Origin: Coptodactyla brooksi
Lineage: Eukaryota > Arthropoda > Insecta > Coleoptera > Scarabaeidae
Assembly: GCA_033557675.1 (NCBI GenBank)
Contig: JAWQRM010000080.1
Span: 1 to 31,682, forward strand
Length of the DNA: 31,682 nt
Direction: 5' to 3'
Positions 1 through 11,500 of this stretch are shown one piece after another. The notes beneath the pieces are model-generated. The model did not search any database and was not told the origin of the DNA. It was given only the letters and a program-made list of their open reading frames with translations. The stretch's first letter is position 1. Every line of letters begins with the position of its first letter. Both the position numbers and the translations under genes were made by a program.

Positions 1-818
1 AAACAATAATCTAATGGTGTGAGGTCTGGGGATCTTGGAGGCCAATTAGTAGGACCACCGCGACCAATCCAACACCCTGGAAATATTTCGTCCAAATGTC
101 GCTTGACCTGTTGTGCGAAATGTGCAGGAGCTCCATCGTGCTGGTAGTACATTTGTATTCTGATGTTTAGAGGAACATTCTGTAGTAGTCCTTATAATTC
201 GTTTTGTAGAAAATTTAAGTAGTGGTCTCCTGTGAGGCGATTATCGAAAATGAAAGGGCCAATTAAATAATTATCGAGCATACCACACATGTTTATAGAA
301 AACTTATGTTGAAAATTACATTCGACTGTTTCGTGGGGATTTTTGTCAGACCATACATGATAGTTGTGAGTATTATTAATACCGTCACGGGTAAATGTTG
401 CTTCATTCATAAAAAGTATATGCAATACAACACGATGATTGTTAATTTTCCACCGACGAAGATCCATGCGTTTAACATAATCTTCCGGTTGTAGTTGTTG
501 TACTTCCTGCATATGATATGCACGTAAGTCTTGCTCGTGGAGTGTGCCTCTTACTCTTTCCTGCGGGATGGCCAATTGGGTACTGATTCTTCGTGAGCTG
601 GTCGTTGCATCTTCTTCTACTAAATCCAGGATATTTCCTATTTCTTCTAAATCTCGTCGAGTACCTCGTTCACATGTTATGCTAACACTAGGAAGCTTGC
701 CGGTCGATAAACCGTTGGCGATATTCTTCAACTTACTTTCATATGTCGAGGTTGGAAAGGTATCAATAATTGTATTATCAACAATTGTAGCACAAGTTTG
801 GAGTATTAGGGTTATCAT
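1..818 (-). mobile_element. Tc1/mariner-superfamily transposase fragment (degenerate)
   Basis: The minus strand encodes most of a DDE transposase of the IS630/Tc1/mariner superfamily. The 818-192 frame holds a degenerate helix-turn-helix (around SSRRISTQLAI), then the first catalytic block. In that block the expected Asp of 'DEATF' is Asn (MNEATF), followed by HNYHVWSDKNPHE. The frame breaks near 190 and resumes shifted, giving HDGAPAHF (second Asp) and WPPRSPDLTPLDY (third acidic residue) up to the window edge. The start of the element is not identifiable, and the other end lies outside. The D-to-N change and the frameshift make it inactive. It lies upstream of the first bruchpilot exon seen here, probably inside an intron. 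Family assignment is from motif recognition. Confidence 0.82.
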
Positions 819-1580
819 TGGCTAAATATCTTAGTGTTATTGCCGATTTCACCTTAGGACTAAAAGTGCATCGCATAATTGTATCTTCACATGTTGCATT
901 TTCTCCGACTTAAAACATAATATAAAGAACAAAGTATAGTGACACGTAAAAAACTTGCTATCATAAGACTGTTTTACTTGTTGATAATTAAAATTATTAA
1001 GTAAATATAATTTACATTGTAACAAAATTGTCCTCTATACTTATTCATATAGCTTCATAAACTCTTCATGTGATAGAACGTAAAAAGTCTTGATATTTCT
1101 TATTATCCGCAGCTAACAGTTCGGTTAATAATTTGTTCTCAATGCAGTATACACCTGTCCAATAATAATTTATTAACCCAAAAACGACCTGGCAAGACTA
1201 TTGCAGAAATACTTCTTAATAGTTACTGCTATATAACTAATACAGCAGTTATTTTTATGCAACTTTTATCGTCTGGTGCCGGCTTAAAAAGTAAGGCAAT
1301 ATAGTAGTGAGAGCAACCAAATATACATGTTTGCACCCTAGACAAGCAAATATTGAACTATTGAACATTTTCAAGCTAACAGTCGAATGGTTCGCGATTC
1401 CTCATTCCCCGTCGTACCAGACGTATTTATTGGTTTTATTATGATTTGTTTTTGTTCGGTACGGTTTTGTTCACCTCTCCCGTTGCGTGTTACGTTTACC
1501 AAAGTGACGAGTGCAGTAAGCAGGAGAGCGTAGCAGGCATGTTTTTGCGGCGCCCCGTTAGTAGTAGTATTGAGATTCAG
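819..1580. other. No gene seen (probable bruchpilot intron)
   Basis: AT-rich sequence with no open frame of interest and no recognisable transposon domain. It may include the 5' remainder of the transposon at 1-818. The last ~100 bp lead into the acceptor of the first visible bruchpilot exon. Confidence 0.5.
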
Positions 1581-2556
1581 TCGCCTCATTCAACAGATAG
1601 AAAACCTTGAAGACTTACTGAAAGAGAAAGATAACCAGGTCGATATGGCGCGCGCTCGCCTGAACGCGATGCAGGCGCACCACTGCTCGTCGGAGGGCGC
1701 GCTGTCCTCCCTCGAGGAGGCCATCGGCGACAAAGAGAAGCAGATGAACCAGCTGCGCGAGCAGCGGGACAGGGCGGAACAGGAGAAGGCCGAGGAGAGG
1801 GAGCTGCACGAGCGCGAACTCGCCGACTACAAGATGAAGCTGCACGCGCTGAACAGCGAGGTGGAGAAGCTGACCGTGAGGCTGGAGAGGGCGCAGAACG
1901 ACCGCGACCGCCTCGAGGCCAAACTGGAGAGCTCCCAGTCGGAGCTGGGGAAGAGCAAGGCCGAGCTGGACAAGGCGACCATCGAGGTAGGGAGGAGCGG
2001 CGCCGACTGGGACCAGGCGAGGCAGAAGCTCGCGAGGCTCGAGCTCGAGAACGAGAGGTTGCGGCAGGAGCTGGACAGGTCGCAGGCGACGTCGTTCACG
2101 AGGGCGCATTCCCTCGGCAGGTCGCAGCAGGACTTTGACTTCGACAGGACGGACAAGACGTCGGCGGACCTGCGCCGCTGCCAGGCGGAGCTGCGCGTCA
2201 CGCAGGCCGACAACGAGAGGGCCAAGTCGGAGGCGACCGCGCTGCAGGAGAAGCTGGAGAAGTCGCAGGGGGAAGTGTACCGCCTCAAGGCTCGCTTGGA
2301 GAATTCCCATCAAGAACAGAACAGCTTAAGGGAAGAGTTGGAGCGGGCCCAGTCCAACATGGCCCGTTTGCATGCAGACAAAGATCGTTCAGCCATGGAG
2401 CTGGAGAAGGCGCGCGAAGAGCTAGAGCGCTCGCAAGCAACCTTGGGCAAGGCGCAACTTCAACAGGACAAACTGCAGAACGCTCTAGACAAGGCCCAGA
2501 CGGAGGTCGACAAATTACAGGAGAAGCTGGACAAGTCCCTGGCGGAGACCAGAAGG
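1581..2556 (+). CDS. brp: brp coding exon 1 (first in window), coiled coil
   Basis: GC-rich exon of about 325 codons, reading in frame from RLIQQIENLEDLLKEKDNQV to SLAETRR. The donor is agaagg|gtaagt (phase 0). The acceptor is uncertain: AG at 1579-1580 (used here) keeps RLIQQ, while AG at 1595-1596 would start at IENLE. No in-frame ATG belongs here, so upstream exons must supply the start. The protein is a continuous heptad coil, and the region around AHHCSSEGALSSLEEAIGDKEKQM is shared by Brp and ERC proteins. Confidence 0.9.
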
Positions 2557-5500
2557 GTAAGTGGCGGCGATGTTAATCGGTAAATTACCGCGGTAATTTA
2601 TCCTGGATTAAACGCGCCTGGACGGCCCATCTGCAAAAAGATCTCTCCATCACAATGCAAGACACTTTTTGGAGCAATAAAACCGGGTGCAATAAAACTA
2701 GATGGGCCGTCCAGGCACATTGGTAAGTAGACAGAAAGACATTGAAACTTTCGCTTTCCGCAGGTGCAGCTCGAAAAAGAAAAGCAAGGGTACGATTTCG
2801 AGAATGTCCAATCGCAATTGGACAAGGCTCTAGGCCAGTCTGCTCGTATACAGAAGGAAAAGGATTCTATCCAGCTAGAAGCAGATCGGCTTAGAGATAA
2901 GTACGAGAAGTCGCAGGTAAGCGGCGGCGGCGGCGACTCGAAAGCCAAAAGCGAATAATCCCGCGATCCCTTTTGCAGATCGCGATTTCCCGCCTGCAGA
3001 AGGAGAAGGAGACCGTGCTGGAGGAGACCGAAAAGCTGAAGGAACGACTGGAAATGCAGCTGAACCAAATCGCGAAGGTCCAAAGGGAACGGTCCGACAT
3101 CGAGACCGAGCTGGACCTGATGAAGGAGCGCTGGGACAAGGCGCACCTCCTGCAGCAAAAAGTGCAGATCGAGAGGGACGACGCGATCGCCGAGGTCGAC
3201 ATACTGAAGGACAAACTGGACAAGGCGATATACGCATCGCAAAAAGCTGTCGACGACAGAGACACCGCCAACAAAGAATTCGAAAAGATATTGGAAAAAT
3301 ACGATAGGTAAACATTTGCTTTTCTTATCACAATAACATATACAAAGCACCTACAGAGTGCTCCAAATTCAACTTAAATTCATTACATACCAAAAAACTA
3401 CTTCAGCTAGCAGTAAATGTTGTCAAGTTATGCAAAAAAAACTAAAAAAATCAGTCTTTATTTTACTTTCATTCTCTACTCAAAAATTGGACTGATTTTC
3501 TCAAAAAACGTAAGGTTGGTTTGATATAATTTCTATACCAGAGGGCTTGAAGGAGGTCGTACATAACGTGTTGGATAACTTCTTCCACCTTTTGCTAATA
3601 AATTTAGCATTTTTCATTGTAAATATGTCTTAAGTGTGAGTGTTTAAAAGAATCCGATCGTTAAACTTGACAATTTTTCACTGAATTTGCATAAAACTAT
3701 AAATATTAAAATACGATAAAAGACATGAATGATTCGTAAACCAATGGAAACAAAATTATTACATTGTCATAAGTAGAGCCCGGATTTCTAAGCATTAAGC
3801 TTATTATAAATATTACAAGCAGATACATTTTCTATTAAAATGTGTACGAATTGTGTGAAAATAAGTTATTTGGCACTAATGCACTTGTTTTTACACAATT
3901 CGTACACATTTTAATAGAAAATGTATCTGCTTATGATATTTATAATAAGCTTAGTGCTTAGAAATCTGGACTCTAGTCATAAGGTCGGTTTGATATAATT
4001 TCTTTCCCAGAGGGCTTGAAGGAGGTCGTACATAACGTGTTGGATAACTTTTTCCACCATTTGCTAATAAAACTAACAGTGTTATGCTAGGAATTTCACT
4101 GTTAATATTAAAATTATACTTTTCTAGGTCCCAAAGCGACGTGTACAGACTCCAAAACAAGATAGACGTGCTGCAGGCCGATAAGGATCGATTAGAGTTA
4201 GAAATCGAGAAACAGCAGCTCGTGTCGGGCAAGTGGAGAGAGGACCAGCGCAAGCTGCAGGACGAACTTCAGCGCACGCAGGAAATGTACGACAGGGCGT
4301 CCATGCAGCTGAACAGGGCGAAGGAAATCGAAGAAAAATCGAAAGAAGAGATCGGCAGGATCGGACTGGACGTGGAGATGGCCAGGGAACGGTACGAAAA
4401 GGCCCAAATGGAGGTGAGAAGGATCCAAAGCGAGAAGGACAAACTCCAATCGGACAACGAGAGGCTTCAGTACGAGCTCGAGAGGTCCCACGCACAAACC
4501 GCGAAAGCACAAGCGAGCTACGAAAAAGCTCAAGAGGAACTGACCAGGCTGAAGCTGGAATTGGGCAAGGTGCAAGACAAACACGACTGCCTGCAGAACG
4601 AATTCAGAAAAGTCGTTGGAGAGTACGACGCGTTGAGGGAGAGCACCGCCGTCCCAGGACGGTACGGCAAGTACGACAGGGAAGACCGGACCAAAGACGA
4701 AAATGACAGACTTAGGGCGGAGATCGATAGGCTGAGGGAAAGGTTGGAGAAGACCTTAACGGACCTGGACCGATCCAGGAAAGATCTGGCGCTGGCGGAA
4801 TCCACCAGGAGCAAGTATCAGTACGAACAGGAAAAAGAGAGGGGCGTGGAAAACGAAAGACTCAGAGAGGAACTGCAGAGGACGGTAAACGCGAACCAGC
4901 AACTGGAAACGAAATTGCACGAAGTCAGCATGCAGCTGGAGCTGGCCCGGTCCGAAGTGAACAAGCTCTCGAGCAACCAGGACAAACAACGACACGAACT
5001 TGAGAAGGCCGTAATAGACTGCGAGAAATTGAGGGATCGATACGAGAAGCTGAAAATGCAAACCGAAAAACTCGAAAAGGAGAACGAAAAGCTCCGTCTG
5101 GAGGTGGCCCAAGCGGACAGGAGGCAAACGCTGGCCGCCGACAAATTGAGATCCGAAGAAAGATTGGAAATGGAGAAGTTGAAAGAGAAACTCGAGAAGG
5201 CGATATTGGCCAGGGACGCAACCGAATTGGAGGCCGGAAGGCTGGCCCAGGAATTGGAGAAGTCCCAAATTCACCTCGCGAAGGCCCTGGAAACCAACGA
5301 GGCGACCAAGATAGAGTTCGAACGCATGGCGACCGAACTGTCGAGGATGCACGAGAGGATCGAAAGGGAGAAAATCGAGTGGAAAACTCTGGAACAGGAG
5401 AGGGACGTGCTGCGCGCCGAAGTGCAACAAGTAAAATCCGGCATCGACACGCAGAGAAGGACGATAGATCACAGAACCCAAGAAACGATCGTCAAACTGC

Positions 5501-8500
5501 AACAGGAACTGGCGCAGGCGTCGAGGGAAAGAGAAAAAATGGCCGCCCTCCTCGACAAACAAGGCAGGCAGGGCGACTCGGTGGAAAAGCAAATAATCAA
5601 GTACGAGGCCGACATCAAACAGCTAACGATGGAGAGAGACCAGCTGGTGAACCAGCTGGAAAAATCTCAAGACATGTTGATGAACTTCCAACAGGAGCTG
5701 AATCAGAGCGAAGCGGAACTGGAGAAGCAACGCGGTGAAGTAAACAGACTGAAAATGGAGCAAAAACGCATGACGCAAGATGTGGAAAGGGGCACCAAAG
5801 ACATCTTGGATAACAGGGACAGGGAAATCACCAAACTACAACAACAGCTGTCTGCCGTGCAGAAAGAGAGGGATACGCACAGGGCGAGGGCGGATAAAGC
5901 GGAAAAGAGACTCCAGGAAACGGGCGCTAGAGGCGACAGCGAACTGGAACAGTGGAGAAAAGTTGTGGAGAACGAAACCCAGAGAGCCGATCAGGCCGAA
6001 AAGGCGGCCCAAGACCTGCAGAAGCGCATACAAATCATGGAGAAACAATTACAACAGCAGTTGCAGCAGATGGCACAGTATCAGAAAGCGTCAGGGATTC
6101 ATCCGCCCCAGGATGACAAGGAGAACGTACGGCTGAGAAAGGAACTGGAGAAGGCGCAACTGGATCTCAAAAACAGTCACACCGAAAAGGACAGGTTGCA
6201 GTCGCAACTAGAAATGTTGGTGCAAGAATTGGAGAGGAATCAGGTGAGCGGCCGTTGACAAAAATAAGATTTGTCTTGCTTAAATTGCAGCTATACTGAG
6301 GCCCCACTCTACAATATTGATTTTATATTGTTTACTGATGTTATATTGTATATTCGTTGTATATTGTTTGAACTTATAAATTCATCACTTAATTCTAAGT
6401 GATGACACCATCTTGCTGAAAAAACATGTTACAGCTTTCAATTAAAGACAATGCTAGAGAGTGGTGCATTTGGAATCTTTCAGTTTCTAACGAAGTTAAA
6501 CAATTGTCACCACTACACTATTACTTTCTTAAATTGCAGCTATACTGAGGCTCCACTCTACAATTTTGATTTTATATTGTTTCAACTATATCAAAAGAAA
6601 CAGTTATGTCAAAACAAGCAAACAAGATGGCCATTACACCATGAGACTGGTGTACTACCTATCCAGTATTCAATTATCTCTGAAATTCATATTTAATAAT
6701 TCTAAGTGATGAAATGACACCATCTTGCTGAAAAAACATGTTATATCTTTCAATTAAAGACAGTGCTACAGAGTGGTGCATTTGGAATCTTTCATTTTCT
6801 AATGAAATTAAACAATTGTCACCACTACACTATTACTTGCTTAAATTGCACCTATACCGAGGCCCCTCTCTACAATATTGATTTTATATTGTTTCAACTA
6901 TATCAAAAGAAACAGTTATGTCAAATGAGATGGCCATTACACCATAAGACTGGTGTACTCCCTATCTAGTATTTAATTATCTCTGAAATTCATATTTAAT
7001 AATTCTAAGTGATCAAATGACACCATCTTGCTGAAAAAACATATTATATCTTTCAATTAGAGAGTGGTGCATTTGGAATCTTTCAGTTTCTAATCAAGTT
7101 AAACAATTCTCACCACTACACTATTACTTGCTTAAATTGCAGCTATACTGAGGCCCCACTCTACAATATTGATTTTATATTGTTTCAACTGTACCAAGAG
7201 AAACAGTTATGTCAAAACAAGCAAAAGAGATGGCCATTACACCAGGAGACTGGTATACTACCTATTCAGTATTCAATTATCTTTGAAATTCATATTTAAT
7301 AATTCTAAGTGATGAAATGACACCATCTTTCACTTTCACTTTCAGTTTGTAACAAAGTTAAACTGTTGTCACCACTACACTAATACTCAAAAATATCTGC
7401 TCGATACGTGTTTCATTAATTAAGCTATCTCTACAAATTTGAAATACTGCACGTGTAAACTATGTACTAATTTCCACAGGATTATCCGTTTAAAGATAAG
7501 TATTTAATTTTAATATTGAAAGTGGGGCTTGTGACATTATCGTTTTCTGTGCGGTGAATATTATTTTACACACTTTTTTATAACGTACATTTGTATTTTT
7601 ATTTTAACACCCGTTATCTCCTATTAATGCAACCCATTTCCTTGCATATCTACCTCATTAGATGTACATATAAACGTCTGCAGTTTATACACACCAAACA
7701 TTACACTTCATTTCAAGTTACTCATACCGTTCCTTGTGCGTAGCTTGAACTGCACGAGACCACGAAAAAACTCCAGATGGCTCCGCAAAAACCGTCCGAG
7801 GATTTGTCGGGCGAAAGGAGACAACTCGAGGAACAGAGACGTCAGATAGAGGAGTACAGAAAGCAAGTGGAAGAGCAGAAGAGGATCGTGGATGCCAAGC
7901 AGAAACAGGTGCAGGAAAAGGAGAGGGAGGTGAGCAACGTGGACAAGCAGCTGAAGAAACGGAAAGAACAAATGGACCAGTTGGAGAATTCATTGCAAAA
8001 GGTACGCATTTTAAAGTAAAAAAGTACATATGAATGATGCTTAATTATTGAAGGCCGGAGGAAGTGCAGCCGCGGCCGGAGAATTGCAGAAGAAGCTCAC
8101 CGAGGCTGAGGATAAATACAAAAAAGCCGACGAAGAAGTTAAGAGGTTAACGGCCGAAATGGAAAGGCTGCTGCAGTTGGTGCAGATGAGCCAAGAAGAA
8201 CAGAACGCGAAGGAAAAGACAATTATGGAATTACAACAGTAAGTGTATAGACACTTGGTATTATAACTTAAAGGTAAGCTTTTTTTCTCCCATAGGTCCC
8301 TAAAGAACGCACAGGCCAAGCTGAAATCTCAACAGCAAGTTCAGCAGCAATTAGAAGAACAAAGAAAGAAGGAAGAGGTAAAACGAAATATATTTTTATT
8401 CCTCAGCATAAGTAACTAATACAAGCGTTCCATTTGTTCGCCTACTCACGTTGGAAACTCGTACGTATCTTCACACGCTATTTCCAGGCCGGCCCCGCTG

Positions 8501-11500
8501 GTTTCCTTAAGAGTTTCTTCTAAACATTCCTCCATCTACGACAACCAGAAAATTATAACCACTGCCTCATTCCTCATTTAAATCTCTTTTGTGATAGCTT
8601 CTTTTGTGTATTTGTTGTTGTGTGTTGTTATTGTTACCCCTTGTCCTTTTGCATACTGTTCAGATTGAACCTAACGATGATGACGAAATAACGCGAAACA
8701 AAAGCCACGAGTACGTGCTCGAGTTGGAGAGCCGCGTGGAGTCCTACGAACAGGCGCTCAAAGATAACGTCAACGAAATGCGGATCCTCGAGGAGAAAGT
8801 GCAGCGGAAAAACGAAATTCTTATAGACCTGGAGAACAATAGCGTCAGGATCGAAAGTTTGAGGCGGATAGAGAGCGATCTGGAGCGCAAGAACGAGCTC
8901 GTGGGAGAGCTGGAAAGAAAACTGAAGACGTTGACCGAGAACCAAGACTCCAAGGACGATATACAAGACGTCGACGACCTGTTGTGCGTCGTCAACGACA
9001 AGGACGAACGTATTCACGAACTGGAAGACGCTCTAAGGGAGAGCGTGCAAATTTGCGCAGAAAGGGAAAACGTTTTACACCAAGAAGAAACCAAACGGAA
9101 GAAAATTATGGAGAAGGTAATTAAAAGCGTGTCTATAATGCCGCATCCATTCTTGTCGTCTTGTTTAATAGGTGCACAAGTTAGAACAAAGATTGCTCTC
9201 CTTGCAAGCTGCCCAGGCCATGAAATGTCACTCGTGTAGACCGGTCGTTTTGCGAATGCACGATCTAGAACGAAGATTGAGTGGATTGGCGGCCGAACGA
9301 AGAGATAACATGCAAGAATTGGCACATATGAAGTAAGTAAACAAACAATGTTTATATTGCACTATTTTCTTATTATTATAGTTCAAATAGATGTCCTGAA
9401 GGACGTTTTAAGAAAAAAAATTGCTTCAATTAATATAAACTGTTAATGTATGTTTAAACAAGCAATGAGATGATAAAATAATCAAACAATAAGGATACGT
9501 AGTGGTAAAACCCCTATCTTGAAGAGTTTTATGATGAAACTTTTGCAGATATATCTAACAGGATTTACCTTAAGACGGCTAGAATATATTTCATACATTC
9601 TTTCAAAAATACATTATTCAAATACTTTATTAAGTATTCCCATTTTTACCATCTTTATGTTTTCACAACTATAAACTTCAAGTTATACAATAAGAGTAAT
9701 TTTTTTATAAATCATAAATTCTATCAATATGTTGTACAGGTGATCTAAATTAATTAAGTGATTAATAACGGTTTTACTACCTGAACTCGAGCCAATAATT
9801 TAACAGCTTTGGGCAATCAAATTTCTTTGCATAACAGACATAGGCAAAGTATTAAAAACAATTGGATATGACAGCATAAAATTCTGTTTGCAGAAGGGAA
9901 GTCCTCGAAGCAGCATTAAGTGAAAAAGATGCACATCTAGCTCTCTTGGCAAATAGAAGATGTCCTGAAGGACATTTTAAGAAAAAAATTGCATCAATGC
10001 ATATTTTCCTATTTAATATAAACGTATATTGTATACAATGAGAGTAATTTTTTTACAAATCATAAATTCTATCAATATGCTTTATAGGGTTATCTAAATT
10101 AATTAAGTGATTAATAACGGTCTTACTACCTGAACTCGAGCCAATAATTTAACAGCGTTGGGCAATCAAATTTCTTTGCATAACAGATGTAGGCAAAGAA
10201 TTAAAAACAATTGGATATGACAGGATAAAATTCTGTTTGCAGAAGGGAAGCCCACGAAGTAGCATTAAATGAAAAAAATGCACATCTAGCTCTCTTGGCA
10301 AATAGAAGACGTCCTGAAGGACATTTTAAGAAAAAAATTGCATCAATGCATATTTTCCTATTTAATATAAACGTATATTGTATATAATGAGAGTAATTTT
10401 TTTACAAATCATAAATTCTATCAATATGTTGTACAGGGTGATCTAAATTAATTAAGTGATTAATAACGGTTTTCCTACCTGAACTCGAGCCAATAATTTA
10501 ACAGCGTTGGGTAATCAAATTTCTTTGCATAACAGACGTAGGCAAAGAATTAAAAACAATTGGACATGACAGGATAAAATTCTGTTTGCAGAAGGGAAGC
10601 CCACGAAGTAGCATTAAGTGAAAAAGATGCACATTAACTCTCTTGGCAAATAGAAGATGTCCTGAAGGACGTTTTAAGAAAAAAAATTACATCAATACAT
10701 ATTTTCCTATTTAATATAAACTGTTGTAAATGTATATTTAAGCAAGCAATGAGATGATAAAATAATCAAACAATAAGGATATGAAGCGGTAAAACCCCTA
10801 TCTTGAAGGGTTTTATGATGAAACTTGTACAGATATATCTAACAGGATTTACCTTAAGATGGCTAGAATATACTTCATGCATTATTTCAAAAATACGTTA
10901 ATCAAATACTTTATTAAGTATTACCATTTTTACCATCTTTATGTTTTCACAAGTATAAGCTTCAAGTTATACAATGAGAGTAATTTTTTTACAAATCATA
11001 AATTCTATCAATATGTTGTACAGGGGGATCTAAATTAATTAAGTGATTAATAACGGTTTTATTACCTGAACTCGAGCCAATAATTTAACAGAGTTAGGCA
11101 ATCCAATTTCTTTGCATTAGAAACATAGGCAAAGTATTAAAAACAATTGGATATGACAGGATAAAATTCTGTTTGCAGACGGGAAGCCCTCGAAGCAGCA
11201 TTAAGTGAAAAAGATGCACATCTAGCTCTCTTGGAAATGTCGGGAATCCGAAACGCGAAGCAATCCGACGAAGTCGATCGTTTGAAGTTGGACAGACGAA
11301 GATTGGTAGACAGACTCAAGCGAGAGGTAACACTTCAATTCCCCTAACTCAAATGATCAAAATTCCAGTTACTGAAAACGCTGAAAATGTTTCAATTACA
11401 TGATTTCGTATTATGTACATATTATGCATTTAAAGGACACATATACATATAAAAAATTATTACAGTATTACAATTATTACAATTTGTCAGTACATACACA

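Larger units (their letters stand above)
9382..11178 (+). repeat. Intronic tandem duplications carrying partial copies of exon 10
   Basis: The block starting near 9384 (caaatag..atgtcctgaaggacgtttt) recurs at about 9950, 10299 and 10647. Spacings are about 566, 350, 348 and then 580 to exon 10. The outer units are long (they include the aataatcaaacaataaggat block) and the middle two lack about 220 bp. Each unit ends with ctgtttgcag plus a copy of the start of exon 10. The junction joins an exon 10 breakpoint (after ..ctctcttgg) to intron sequence just after exon 9. Confidence 0.9.

Noticed and set aside
1615..2313. 232-codon minus-strand open frame opposite brp exon 1
   Set aside because: Shadow of the GC-rich coiled-coil exon; low-complexity Leu/Arg/Val composition and no domain. 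The plus frame has splice sites and family similarity.
4756..5592. 278-codon minus-strand open frame opposite brp exon 4
   Set aside because: Antisense of Lys/Glu/Gln-rich coil codons yields Phe/Leu/Ser-rich open frames; no start context or similarity.
6451..6969. Two similar 68-81 codon plus-strand frames in the brp intron
   Set aside because: They are successive copies of the ~310-bp tandem unit, with no codon bias or domain.
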